From assembly GCF_037969875.1 (NCBI RefSeq), contig NZ_CP150218.1, positions 3,596,001-3,660,000 on the forward strand: a DNA stretch of 64,000 bases, read 5' to 3'. A program made the position numbers and the translations under genes. The notes beneath the pieces were generated by a model. It had not been told where the DNA came from. It searched no databases and was given only the letters and a program-made list of their open reading frames with translations. This stretch comes from Paenibacillus sp. FSL R7-0337. Lineage in GTDB: Bacteria > Bacillota > Bacilli > Paenibacillales > Paenibacillaceae. Of this stretch, positions 8,323 through 17,304 are shown piece after piece. The first letter of the stretch is position 1. Every line of letters starts with the position of its first letter.

Positions 8323-9252
8323 CTACGCCCTATGCCGGCTTCCGGCAAATTCCTGATCGAACCAGGCTTGCCACTGCTCCGGCGGCTCCGCCATCACATA
8401 GGTGGCGTTGGTATCCTGAAGGCTGATTCCCTCATAAGCTTTGCCGCCCGCAATACGCTGCAGCTCCGGGTACTGGCTGCCCAGCCGTTCAAGCAGCTTC
8501 TCCGTATAAGGAACCAGAGTGCTATTCGTAACGGATAGGCAGACAGCTCCGATCCGCTCTTGCTTCGCCAGCAGCTCCATCACACCATCCTCGGGGGTAT
8601 TGGACCCCAAATAGATGACTTCAACCCCGTTCCGGCGCAGGAACAGCGAGAACAGCAGCAGGCCGACCTGGTGATGCTCTCCCGCCGGGCAGAAGGCAAG
8701 CACCTTGTGCAGATGGGCATACACCGGGAACACGTGAAAGAACTGGGATAGCCTGTTCGAGATCATATGTGTCATATAATGCTCCTGCGCCACGGTTGCC
8801 GTCCCCTGCTCCCAGGCATCACCAACCTTCACCAGCACCGGCACCAGTACCTGATGGACCATCGCCTCATAGCCGTACAGGGAGAACCCGAAATCGATCA
8901 GAGCATCCGCCCGCTCACCCTGGATATCGAGCAGCGCTGCATAGATCTGTTGCCTCATTTTGTCCAAGGCATCCTTGGGGTCACCGCCCGCAACGGACAG
9001 CCGTTCATCCAGGTCCCTCTGCTTATGCTGCTTCAGCATCCGCACAGCATGTGAGATACTGATGCCCGGTTTATCGGTCTGTTCCTTCAACCAGCGAAGG
9101 TCCTCAATATTCTGTTGGTTGTACAGTCTATAGCCGGACTCGGTACGTTCCGGGACGACAGCCTGATACCGGTTCTCCCACGCCCGCAGAGTGACAGAGG
9201 GAATATCGAGCATTTCGACGACCTGTTTGATGGAATACACGATGGATCTCAC
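8323..9252 (-). CDS. carH: MerR-family B12-dependent photoreceptor repressor (CarH/LitR-like)
   Basis: A 309-aa regulator. Residues 5-75 are a MerR winged helix (SIKQVVEMLDIPSVTLRAWE...). Residues 90-185 form the helical cap with W147 and E157-H158, a precise Wx9EH motif that in CarH packs against the adenosyl group of B12. Residues 185-300 are a cobalamin-binding Rossmann domain whose E-H-H-Q-V-G (192-197) supplies the ExHxxG lower-ligand histidine (H194). Family knowledge: AdoCbl-bound CarH is a tetrameric repressor in the dark, and light cleaves the Co-C bond and releases DNA. All photochemical signature residues are retained. GTG 9252 is preceded by a weak GGAAG; a GTG at 9240 is an alternative start. 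It lies upstream of the crt operon and has its own promoter with the same operator type, implying autorepression. Confidence 0.92.
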   Translation of the reverse strand: MRSIVYSIKQVVEMLDIPSVTLRAWENRYQAVVPERTESGYRLYNQQNIEDLRWLKEQTDKPGISISHAVRMLKQHKQRDLDERLSVAGGDPKDALDKMRQQIYAALLDIQGERADALIDFGFSLYGYEAMVHQVLVPVLVKVGDAWEQGTATVAQEHYMTHMISNRLSQFFHVFPVYAHLHKVLAFCPAGEHHQVGLLLFSLFLRRNGVEVIYLGSNTPEDGVMELLAKQERIGAVCLSVTNSTLVPYTEKLLERLGSQYPELQRIAGGKAYEGISLQDTNATYVMAEPPEQWQAWFDQEFAGSRHRA

Positions 9253-9293
9253 TCGCTTCCTGTTTACACTGAATACTTTGAAGATTCAAACCT

Positions 9294-9321
9294 TATACAA
9301 ATTATTTACACTCATTATACA
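9294..9321 (-). promoter_or_regulatory. CarH-type operator at the carH promoter: three exact 11-bp repeats
   Basis: TnTACA half-sites on the plus strand have TACA at 9296, 9307 and 9318, exactly 11 bp apart, all matching T-n-TACA. Weaker in-phase matches (TTCA at 9285, TACT at 9274) may extend the array toward the gene. The array overlaps the -10 box at 9314-9319, predicting autorepression in the dark. Confidence 0.83.
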
Positions 9322-9342
9322 ATCGCTTCTGTGTTATGTCAC
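9314..9342 (-). promoter_or_regulatory. carH promoter
   Basis: Minus-strand GTGACA (9337-9342), a 17-bp spacer and a perfect TATAAT (9314-9319). The operator repeat enters the -10 box at the same offset (TACA begins 4 bp into the box) as at the carotenoid promoter. Confidence 0.78.
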
Positions 9343-9527
9343 CAGAACTTGTATTATGCAGCTTGCCGGTACAGTACGGATGAAATGGAGGGCTTTTTGT
9401 AACACTAGAATTTTCAGGGATTTTGCACTCAGCTGCTTCACTTCTCCTTAGCGGGCGTTATAGGTACTTACAATGCCGGGCTACCCTATAGCCGCTCTGG
9501 CCCGGCAGCAGACCCAGGAGGATGAAT

Positions 9528-11075
9528 ATGAATCGAGGCCGCCATCCCGTCACACCCGAACAGTTACAAATTACGCTGGCTTCAGGTGCCATTACGGCAT
9601 CCAGGCACAAGCGTCAGATGCAGCTCTTCCTGAGCCGTCGTTCCAAGCTCCTGATTGCTCTAATCCTTCTTCTCCTCTGGCTGGCCGGGGTGATGCTCTA
9701 TCAGACCCATAAGCCGATGCCGCCCGGACTTTCTGCGGAGAGCCCTGCTTATAAGGTGAATACGGTCGCCTTCTGGCATGATCTGACCTACCAGGACAAC
9801 AGCGGCAAGCAGGCGAGGGAAGAACAGATTCTGCCCAGAATTCTGCAGATTATTGAAGAGTCCCGGCAGTTCCTCGTGATCGATCTGTTCCTGTTCAATA
9901 ACTATACCCATACAGACCAGCAGTTCCCCGCTGTCAGCAGACAGCTTACCGATAAGCTGCTTGCCCAGAAAGCCGCCCATCCCGCCATGGAGATCGTCTT
10001 CATCACCGATGAGGTGAATACGAATTACGGCTCTGCGCCCAATGCCCTTCTGGAGGAGCTGAGCGCAGCCGGAATTAAGGTTATCCTGACGGATGTGGAC
10101 GATCTGCGTGATTCGACACCTGCTTATTCGGCGGTCTGGCGCACCTTCATCCAGTGGTTCGGGCAATCCGGCACCGGCTGGATTCCGAATCTGATGGCCA
10201 GCGGAGGACCGGACATTACCGCCCGTTCCTATCTGAAGCTGCTGAATGTCAAAGCCAATCACCGCAAGGTCGTGCTGAGTGAGAACACCGCTCTGATCTC
10301 CTCTGGCAATGTGCATGACGCCAGCGCTTATCATTCCAACATCGCCCTGGAAGTGCAAGGTCCTATTCAGGAGGATATTCTGCGGAGCGAGCAGGCGGCG
10401 GCTAATCTCTCGGGAGCCGGCCCCTTGTTAAACAAGCCTCCTGAGTTCAAGCAGCCTGCCGCCGGATCCGGTGATGCCCCGCTTGGAGTCCGCTATCTGA
10501 CCGAAGGCAAGGTGTACAAATATGCTCTGGAAGGAATCGCTGCGGCAGGACCCGGGGATGTCGTCTGGATGGGTATGTTCTATCTGGCGGACGACAGAAT
10601 TATTGATGCCCTGCTTGCCGCAGATGCCCGCGGTGCCCAGGTCAGACTGCTGCTTGATCCTAACCAGAATGCCTTCGGACGGGACAAAATCGGCATCCCG
10701 AACCGACCCGTTGCCATGGATCTGGACCGCCGCTCGGAAGGAAATATCCTGATCCGCTGGTACAACACAGGTGAAGAGCAGTATCACAGCAAGCTGCTGT
10801 TCATCGCCAAGGCATCAGGCGACTCCATCCTGCTCGGCGGATCGACGAACTTCACAGCCCGGAACCTGGACGACTATAACCTGGAGAATGACCTCTGGGT
10901 GTCTGTTCCTCGAGAGCAGCCCTTGTATGCGGAGGTGGAGGGTTACTTTAAGCGGCTATGGAACAACGAGGGGGCTGAATACAGCCTGCCGCTGAAGGAA
11001 TATCAGAGTGACGCCACCTGGTTGAAGTACATTCTCTACCGGATACAGACCCGGCTTGGATTCACTACCTTCTGA
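9528..11075 (+). CDS. Membrane-anchored phospholipase D-like protein
   Basis: A 515-aa protein. A single hydrophobic anchor (IALILLLLWLAGVMLYQ) lies at about residues 42-60, so the bulk is probably extracellular. Two PLD-like halves are visible: NHRKVVLSEN with SSGNVHD, and YHSKLLFIAKA with GGSTNFTARNLDDYN. Both keep the H and K of HxKx4D, but the canonical Asp is Glu in the first copy and Ala in the second; the N/G-S-x-N-F segments are intact. It is probably a phosphodiesterase or phosphatidyltransferase relative acting at the membrane, substrate unknown. ATG 9528 was chosen because AGGAGG ends 6 nt before it, whereas an ATG at 9522 abuts the site. It is convergent with cardiolipin synthase, a second PLD-superfamily gene, across a shared terminator. 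Confidence 0.78.
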   Translation: MNRGRHPVTPEQLQITLASGAITASRHKRQMQLFLSRRSKLLIALILLLLWLAGVMLYQTHKPMPPGLSAESPAYKVNTVAFWHDLTYQDNSGKQAREEQILPRILQIIEESRQFLVIDLFLFNNYTHTDQQFPAVSRQLTDKLLAQKAAHPAMEIVFITDEVNTNYGSAPNALLEELSAAGIKVILTDVDDLRDSTPAYSAVWRTFIQWFGQSGTGWIPNLMASGGPDITARSYLKLLNVKANHRKVVLSENTALISSGNVHDASAYHSNIALEVQGPIQEDILRSEQAAANLSGAGPLLNKPPEFKQPAAGSGDAPLGVRYLTEGKVYKYALEGIAAAGPGDVVWMGMFYLADDRIIDALLAADARGAQVRLLLDPNQNAFGRDKIGIPNRPVAMDLDRRSEGNILIRWYNTGEEQYHSKLLFIAKASGDSILLGGSTNFTARNLDDYNLENDLWVSVPREQPLYAEVEGYFKRLWNNEGAEYSLPLKEYQSDATWLKYILYRIQTRLGFTTF

Positions 11076-11085
11076 ATGGAAAAAG

Positions 11086-11125
11086 AAAAAACGGTACCGT
11101 GTCCCAAAAGGACGGTACCGTTTTT
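11086..11125. terminator. Bidirectional terminator between two PLD-family genes
   Basis: AAAAAACGGTACCGT and GGACGGTACCGTTTTT form a stem of at least 12 bp with A/T tracts on both sides. It serves the convergent PLD-like and cardiolipin synthase genes. Its core GGACGGTACCGTTT recurs in other intergenic repeats of the window. Confidence 0.85.
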
Positions 11126-11141
11126 CATTCTGCTTGTCCGC

Positions 11142-12650
11142 TTACAGAAGCGGAGACATCAGCCGGGCTGCGGATTCCAGCAGCCGCTCCAGCAGTCTTT
11201 TCTCCATGAAGGTCTCATGGACAATCTGCCGCGTGGACTGCAGGTCACGCTCGAAGTCTGCGACAATGCGCGAGACACTCTCGGTCTGCAGCAGCAGCGC
11301 GTTCACCTCGAAATTAAGATGGAAGCTGCGCATATCCATATTGGCCGTTCCGATCGTAGCAATCTCCCCGTCGGCAATCAGCAGCTTGGAGTGGATGAAG
11401 CCCTTCTCATATTCGTAGATCTTCACACCGGACTCCAGCAGCGCCGGGAAGTAGGAATGGGAGGCCAGGAACGGAATCCATTTATCCGGCTTGGCCGGGA
11501 ACAGCAGGCGGACATCCAGCCCCGACATCGCCGCTACACGCAGCGCAGTCAGTATATCCTCATCGGGAATGAAGTAGGGACTGGCGATCCAGACGGATTT
11601 TTCCGCGGTAGTTATCATGGAGAAAAAAATATTCTTGAGCGCACGCCGCTCATTATCCGGGCCGCTGGCAATAATCTGCACCGCCCCGTCTCCGGTAGTG
11701 AAGCGAAGCTGGGGGGAGAGGTAATCCTGTTCCAGGATTTTCTCACCGGTGGTGTGCATCCAGTCCTGCAGAAAGATTATCTGCATCGTCCGCACCGCTT
11801 CGCCTCTCAGCAGCATATGCGTGTCCCGCCAGAACCCGTAGGTCTTGCTGCGGCTCAAGTACTCGTCCCCGACATTCAGCCCGCCCATGAAGCCGACATC
11901 GCCGTCGATGACTACGATCTTGCGGTGATTGCGATAATTCACCCTGCTGGAGAAAAAGGATGTGGAGTTGCCGTAAGCAGCCACCTGCACCCCCGCATCA
12001 CTGAGCTCCTTAAGAAAGGCTCTGGAGAGCTGAATGCTCCCGACCGCGTCATACATGAACCGGACCGCCACGCCCGCTCGGGCTTTCTCAATCAGAATCT
12101 GCTGAATGCGCGTGCCGATATGATCTGCCCGAAAAATATAGTATTCCATATGGATATGATGCTGCGCCTGCCGCAGCTCCAGCAGCAGCGTCCCGAAGGT
12201 CTCTTCACCGTTCGTTAAGATGCGCGTCTCCGAGCTGAACGAAATCGGCGTCCGGCCCAGTCTCTGGGACAGACCCAGCAGCTTCTGCCGTGCAGGGCTG
12301 AACACTGACCAGTCCTGGTGCATCCGCAGTGCGTCATTCTCAATCCGTTCATAGGCCATGAGATCGCGCTGAGCTTTTTTGTCATACTTGCGCCGTTTGA
12401 ACACATTCTGTCCGAACAGGAAGTAGAACACCAGTCCCAACCCCGGAATCAGCGCCAGCAGCAGAATCCAGGATACGGTGGTAGAAGGATTACGGTTCTC
12501 CATGAATATACCGAGTCCGATAGAGATGACCGTCAATGTAGAAAAAATACTGATAATGGTTCCGGCTGTGCTGCCGAAAATCCCAAATCCAAAATAATAG
12601 AACGCCAGCATAGCCGCTATGATGACCATAGCCTGCAGTCCTCTTCTCAT
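11142..12650 (-). CDS. cls: Cardiolipin synthase
   Basis: A 502-aa protein that condenses two phosphatidylglycerols to cardiolipin at the membrane. Two N-terminal transmembrane helices (about 7-55) are followed by the WILLLALIPGLGLVFYFLFG segment typical of Cls. Two complete PLD catalytic motifs follow: NHRKIVVIDGDVGFMGG and HSKLLIADGEIATIGTANMD. Length and order match bacterial ClsA/YwnE. GGTAGGG lies 5 nt before the ATG. The gene is monocistronic by appearance, convergent with the PLD-like gene and divergent from the TetR-RND operon. Confidence 0.92.
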   Translation of the reverse strand: MRRGLQAMVIIAAMLAFYYFGFGIFGSTAGTIISIFSTLTVISIGLGIFMENRNPSTTVSWILLLALIPGLGLVFYFLFGQNVFKRRKYDKKAQRDLMAYERIENDALRMHQDWSVFSPARQKLLGLSQRLGRTPISFSSETRILTNGEETFGTLLLELRQAQHHIHMEYYIFRADHIGTRIQQILIEKARAGVAVRFMYDAVGSIQLSRAFLKELSDAGVQVAAYGNSTSFFSSRVNYRNHRKIVVIDGDVGFMGGLNVGDEYLSRSKTYGFWRDTHMLLRGEAVRTMQIIFLQDWMHTTGEKILEQDYLSPQLRFTTGDGAVQIIASGPDNERRALKNIFFSMITTAEKSVWIASPYFIPDEDILTALRVAAMSGLDVRLLFPAKPDKWIPFLASHSYFPALLESGVKIYEYEKGFIHSKLLIADGEIATIGTANMDMRSFHLNFEVNALLLQTESVSRIVADFERDLQSTRQIVHETFMEKRLLERLLESAARLMSPLL

Positions 12651-12745
12651 ATGTACCCTACCTTCTCATTCCGCCGATTATCACCAAAATGACACATTTA
12701 TATCTTACATGAAGAATCCATTTCTTCCTACTGAAACCTGCAAAT

Positions 12746-12774
12746 TTGTATTGCTGCAGGATATATATTATAAT
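12746..12774 (+). promoter_or_regulatory. Promoter of the tetR-RND operon
   Basis: TTGTAT (12746-12751), a 17-bp spacer and TATAAT (12769-12774). The perfect -10 box is followed immediately by the palindromes at 12780-12814. Confidence 0.7.
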
Positions 12775-12779
12775 CTCCC

Positions 12780-12814
12780 TGACCAATCAGTCAAATATAG
12801 AACTGTCTAGTCAG
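12780..12814 (+). promoter_or_regulatory. Probable TetR-family operator
   Basis: Two short palindromes follow the -10 box: TGAC-N6-GTCA (12780-12793) and CTGTCTAGTCAG (12803-12814). Such TGACY/RGTCA palindromes at the start of a tetR gene are usual autorepression sites, so repression of the regulator-pump operon by its own product is likely. No binding evidence. Confidence 0.55.
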
Positions 12815-12833
12815 AACGGGGGCTTATATCGCC

Positions 12834-13748
12834 TTGACCGCTAAAAGTATCACCAAAAAAGAACAAATCATCAAGACCGCCATACAGCTGTTCGCTGTAA
12901 AAGGCTCCTCCTCCACCTCCATGCAGGAGATTGCCGAATTATGCGGGATCTCCAAAGGAAGTCTATATCTGATCTTCAAATCCAAAGAGGAGCTGGAGCG
13001 CAGTTTATACATCTACTGCTTCCGGATGATTCATGATCCGTTGCAGCAGGAGGAGCAGGCAGTAGGCAGAGAGCCCCGGGAGAAGCTGCGCAACCAGCTC
13101 GAAATACTGCTCAGTCATGTGTACGAGCTGCGTGAATTCCTGCAGCGCCAATTCCAGGAGGTAGCCGGCAGAGGTATGGCCGAGATTCCCGATTGGGTGA
13201 AGCAGAACAACGCCGCCCTGCTGCGCTGGTTCCAGCAGAAGCTGGAGCTCATGTACGGGCCAGAGATTCTGCCCTATGCAGGCGAGCTGTGCGTACTCAG
13301 CCACGGTATGATCAGCTCCAGCATCAAGCTGCTGTTCGGGCGCGAGACTGTTGTCTCCATCCCTGAGCTGGCTGACCGGCTGGTGGACTGGCTGGACATT
13401 ATGGCCGCCGGCCTGCTTGCAGGGCAGCCCGCCCCTCTGATCTCTTCCGCAGTCCTGGCCGGATGGGCCGAGGGGCAAGGAGAAGGACCGCGCCAGAGCC
13501 CGCTTCAGCTGATCAAGGCAATGAAGCTCCTGCTCAGTGAAGCGAACGGAATCAGCCCGGAGCATGCAGAAGACGGCCTGGAGTCCCTAGGCATTCTGGA
13601 GAGCGAAGTCCTCACCACCCGGCCCCGGAAAGCGATCATCCAAGGGATGATTGCCAATCTCGAGGGGTACGCCGGGCTATCCGGTGAGCTAAGTCAATTG
13701 AAGAAAGAATTCACACCCTATATGCACACTTCCTGCGGACTTCATTAA
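12834..13748 (+). CDS. TetR-family transcriptional regulator of the RND pump
   Basis: A 304-aa protein. Residues 5-55 carry the TetR helix-turn-helix (QIIKTAIQLFAVKG, followed by MQEIAELCGISKGSLYLIF). The remaining 240 residues form the ligand-binding region, about 100 residues longer than a typical TetR C-domain. The start is TTG 12834, with GGGGG some 11 nt upstream, a weak arrangement. The stop lies 60 bp before the RND transporter start with no promoter visible between, so the two form an operon. The regulator probably represses the operon in the absence of an inducing compound. Confidence 0.85.
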   Translation: MTAKSITKKEQIIKTAIQLFAVKGSSSTSMQEIAELCGISKGSLYLIFKSKEELERSLYIYCFRMIHDPLQQEEQAVGREPREKLRNQLEILLSHVYELREFLQRQFQEVAGRGMAEIPDWVKQNNAALLRWFQQKLELMYGPEILPYAGELCVLSHGMISSSIKLLFGRETVVSIPELADRLVDWLDIMAAGLLAGQPAPLISSAVLAGWAEGQGEGPRQSPLQLIKAMKLLLSEANGISPEHAEDGLESLGILESEVLTTRPRKAIIQGMIANLEGYAGLSGELSQLKKEFTPYMHTSCGLH

Positions 13749-13807
13749 GGACAGAAGCGGCACGCCTGTAAAATCAAGAATAATTGTACTGGAGGTTCCC
13801 TTTACTG

Positions 13808-16800
13808 ATGAAAAGCTTAATTAATTTCTCGCTCCGCAACAAATTTGCCGTCTGGCTGCTGACGATCATTATTGTCTTCGCCGGTCTGTACAGCGGAATG
13901 ACCATGAAGCAGGAGACCCTGCCTAACATTAGTATCCCTTATCTCAGCATTACTACTATTTATCCCGGAGCCGCACCCGAAGGTGTCGTGAACGACGTCA
14001 GTAAGCCGCTGGAGCAGAAGCTCCGCAATGTGGACGGGGTCAAGATGCTGACCTCCACCTCTCTTGAGAATGCCTCCAGTGTCACCATTGAATTCAACTA
14101 TGGCACCAACCTGGACAATGCGACAGCAGCAGTTCGCGAAGCGCTGAACGAGGTGAAGCTGCCGGATGAGGTGCAAAAGCCGCAAATCTCGCGCTTCAGC
14201 CTCAGCTCGCTGCCAGTCATCTCTCTCAGTATCTCTGATGAGAGCTCCGGTGATCTGGAGGAGCTGACCCGGGTTGCCGAGAATGATATCCGCCCGGCGC
14301 TGGAGGATATTGAAGGCGTCGCCTCTGTGCAGATTGCCGGACAATATGTCAAAGAAGTCTCCCTGAAGTTCAATCAGGAGAAGCTGAAGCAATACGGACT
14401 GACCGAGGATACGATCAAAGGCATCATCCAGGCCTCCTCCCTGCGGGTGCCGCTCGGATTGTTCGAGATGGACAAAGCACAGAAGGCTGTTGTCGTGGAC
14501 GGCAACATCACTACGGTGGAGGACTTGCAGAATGTCAGCATTCCACTGGTTCCCTCTGCCGCAGGCGCTGCCGGAGCAGGAGCTGCGGGGGCCGGGGCCG
14601 CTGGCGGCGCAGCTTCAGGCGGTGCTGCGGCTGGCAATAACGGCGCGGGCGCGGGGGCCATGACCGGTCTGCCGACCGTGAAGCTGAGCGAGCTTGCCGC
14701 TATTGAAGTAGTCGGCAAATCAGAATCGATCTCCCGTACCAACGGCAAAGAATCCATCGGGATTCAGATTGTGAAGGCCAATGATGCCAACACCGTTGAT
14801 GTCGTGAACGGGGTCAAGGACAAGACCGAAGAACTGAAGAAACAATACAAGTCGATGGATCTCACCGTGCTGCTGGATCAAGGCAAGCCGATTGAGGATT
14901 CCGTGAACACGATGCTGTCCAAGGCCGCCTTCGGCGCCCTGTTCGCCGTGCTTATCATCCTGTTGTTCCTGCGCAATATCCGTTCCACCATTATTTCCAT
15001 TATCTCGATTCCATTATCACTGCTGATTGCGATATTATGCCTGCGGCAAATGGATATTACATTGAATATGATGACGCTCGGCGCCATGACCGTGGCCATC
15101 GGGCGGGTAGTCGATGACTCCATCGTCGTCATTGAGAACATCTTCCGGCGGCTTACACTGTCCGGCGAGAAGCTGCGCGGCAGAGAGCTGATCAGCGCGG
15201 CAACCCGTGAGATGTTTGTGCCGATTATGTCCTCAACGATTGTGACGATTGCCGTCTTCCTGCCGCTCGCTTTTGTCAGCGGGATGGTCGGTGAGCTGTT
15301 CCTGCCGTTTGCCCTCACTATGGTATTCGCGCTGCTGGCTTCATTGGTGGTTGCCATTACCCTGGTACCTGCGCTGGCCCATACCCTGTTCCGTAACGGG
15401 CTGAAGAAGGGGACAAAGGGCCACGAAGACAAGCCCGGCGCATTGGCGGGCGGGTATGTGCGAATCCTGGACTGGTGTCTCTCGCATAAGCTGATTACCT
15501 TTGGTGTTGCTGTCCTGCTGCTGGCAGGCAGTCTGTTCCTGATTAAGCCAATCGGCGTCAGCTTCCTGCCTTCCCAGGAAGAGAAGAATGTTACGCTAAC
15601 CTTCTCCCCGAAGGCCGGTCAGACGCTGGAGGATGTGAAGGCGCAGGGCCTGAAGGCGGAGAAGTTCATTCTGGCCCAGAAGCATCTGGACAAAATGCAA
15701 TATTCCATCGGCGGCAGCGGCCCGTTCGGAATGGGCTCAGGCAATTCAGGCTTGTTCTATGTCACATATGACAGCAATACACCTGATTTTGATACCGTGA
15801 AGGAGAAGTTAATTGAAGGCTTAAGCCAAGAGGTGCCGGATGGCGTGTGGGGCGATCTGTCCGGCATGGCCGGAGGCGGGCTCGGAGGCAGCACTCTCAC
15901 TGTCAATATCTACGGCGATACGCTGGAGCAGCTCAAACCGGTAGCAGATGAAATTGCCGGGATCGTTAAGGCAGACACCAAGAACTTCAAAGACGGGAAG
16001 ACCAGTCTCTCTGAAGCCTATGATCAATATACCATCGTGGCGGATCAGGCCAAGCTTAGCTCTCTGGGTCTTACAGCCGGACAGCTTGCGATGAAGCTGA
16101 GCCCTGCCGGAACCCGGCCTGTACTGACTGAGGTAGAGCTGGACGGCAAGAATTACAAGGTCTACATTGAGACGGACAAGGATTCCTACAGCAGTATTGA
16201 AGAAATGAAGGCCGCCACGCTCACTTCGCCGCTGGGCATTACTGTCCCGATTGGCGAGGTAGCAAGCATTGAACAGGGCCAGTCCCCGGATTCCATTACC
16301 CGTGAAGACGGCAAAATGAAAGTCGGGGTTACCGCCGACATTATCTCCAGTGACATTAATAGTGCGGCAAGTGCTGTGCAGGACAAAATAGACGCTCTTG
16401 ATCTCCCGGACGGCGTGACCATTACCTTCGGCGGAGTCACCGAGCAGATTAATGAGACCTTTGGGCAGCTTGGCATCGCCATGCTGGCGGCTATTGCGAT
16501 TGTATACTTCGTGCTCGTAGTCACCTTCGGCGGCGGTCTGGCACCGTTCGCCATCCTGTTCTCCCTGCCGTTCACAGTCATCGGCGCTCTTGTCGCCCTG
16601 CTCCTGGCTGGCGAGACCTTGAACGTCTCGGCACTAATGGGCGCACTGATGCTGATCGGAATCGTGGTCACCAATGCGATTGTCTTAATTGACCGCGTCA
16701 TCCATAAGGAGCAAGAGGGGATGTCTACCCGCAAGGCGCTGCTTGAAGCTGGCGCTACGCGTCTTCGCCCGATTCTCATGACTGCGCTCGCGACCATTGG

Positions 16801-16972
16801 GGCTCTGCTGCCACTGGTTACCGGCCTTGAGAACAGCGCCGGAATCATCTCCAAGGGACTTGGCGTAACCGTCATCGGCGGTCTGGTCAGTTCCACGCTG
16901 CTGACCCTGGTCGTTGTACCGGTGGTGTATGAGTTCCTGATGAAGTTTCGGAGCAAGAAAACTTACGAATAA
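13808..16972 (+). CDS. RND-family efflux transporter (AcrB/SwrC-like)
   Basis: A 1054-aa resistance-nodulation-division proton antiporter. It has the classical repeat layout: TM1, large extracytoplasmic loop, a TM2-6 block, then the second half. The motif VGRVVDDSIVVIENIFRR in the TM4 region holds the conserved aspartates of the proton relay. In Gram-positives the nearest characterised relative is SwrC of Bacillus subtilis, involved in surfactin export. ATG 13808 has GGAGG 12 nt upstream. An Ala/Gly-rich low-complexity stretch at about residues 250-285 is inserted in the first loop. The substrate is unknown. Confidence 0.9.
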   Translation: MKSLINFSLRNKFAVWLLTIIIVFAGLYSGMTMKQETLPNISIPYLSITTIYPGAAPEGVVNDVSKPLEQKLRNVDGVKMLTSTSLENASSVTIEFNYGTNLDNATAAVREALNEVKLPDEVQKPQISRFSLSSLPVISLSISDESSGDLEELTRVAENDIRPALEDIEGVASVQIAGQYVKEVSLKFNQEKLKQYGLTEDTIKGIIQASSLRVPLGLFEMDKAQKAVVVDGNITTVEDLQNVSIPLVPSAAGAAGAGAAGAGAAGGAASGGAAAGNNGAGAGAMTGLPTVKLSELAAIEVVGKSESISRTNGKESIGIQIVKANDANTVDVVNGVKDKTEELKKQYKSMDLTVLLDQGKPIEDSVNTMLSKAAFGALFAVLIILLFLRNIRSTIISIISIPLSLLIAILCLRQMDITLNMMTLGAMTVAIGRVVDDSIVVIENIFRRLTLSGEKLRGRELISAATREMFVPIMSSTIVTIAVFLPLAFVSGMVGELFLPFALTMVFALLASLVVAITLVPALAHTLFRNGLKKGTKGHEDKPGALAGGYVRILDWCLSHKLITFGVAVLLLAGSLFLIKPIGVSFLPSQEEKNVTLTFSPKAGQTLEDVKAQGLKAEKFILAQKHLDKMQYSIGGSGPFGMGSGNSGLFYVTYDSNTPDFDTVKEKLIEGLSQEVPDGVWGDLSGMAGGGLGGSTLTVNIYGDTLEQLKPVADEIAGIVKADTKNFKDGKTSLSEAYDQYTIVADQAKLSSLGLTAGQLAMKLSPAGTRPVLTEVELDGKNYKVYIETDKDSYSSIEEMKAATLTSPLGITVPIGEVASIEQGQSPDSITREDGKMKVGVTADIISSDINSAASAVQDKIDALDLPDGVTITFGGVTEQINETFGQLGIAMLAAIAIVYFVLVVTFGGGLAPFAILFSLPFTVIGALVALLLAGETLNVSALMGALMLIGIVVTNAIVLIDRVIHKEQEGMSTRKALLEAGATRLRPILMTALATIGALLPLVTGLENSAGIISKGLGVTVIGGLVSSTLLTLVVVPVVYEFLMKFRSKKTYE

Positions 16973-17040
16973 ATAGGGGATGAACTTCAGTTTCAGTTAT
17001 GTGGGGTGAACGTAAGAACATAGCGTAAAGCTCAGACGTC

Positions 17041-17165
17041 ACTACGGTGGATATTTGGACTTCCGGCCGCTGTTGTCTCCAGATTTCTTGATGGTACCGC
17101 TTGTTGCGGTAGAACTCCGGAGACAAAGGCGGACGCTACCGCTCCTACAGTTCCAAAATCCTCCT
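17041..17165. repeat. Long imperfect palindrome (extragenic)
   Basis: The left arm (17041-17085) reverse-complements to a close match of the right arm (17112-17165): shared blocks are GGAGACAA, GGCGG/GCGGCCG and GTTCC/AAGTCC followed by AAAT-CC. A shorter hairpin, TACCGC-ttgtt-GCGGTA, sits at the centre. The fold would be one long stem-loop between the RND gene and torD. No coding sequence is seen in 16973-17304. Confidence 0.5.
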
Positions 17166-17246
17166 CCGATCCTACACGCTTTTTGCATTTTCTCCAGGTC
17201 ACAACCTAATAAAGTGAAAGCTTAAGTTCAAGACCCCCACGAGCAG

Positions 17247-17285
17247 AATAAGGCGCCCTTCCGATTGATGGAAGGGCGCCTTATT
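17247..17285. terminator. Bidirectional terminator
   Basis: Near-perfect 16-bp arms, AATAAGGCGCCCTTCC and GGAAGGGCGCCTTATT, with a 7-nt loop. It separates the RND gene (+) from the convergent TorD-family gene (-). Confidence 0.9.
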
Positions 17286-17304
17286 GAATGAGTATGGTTG
17301 CTTA

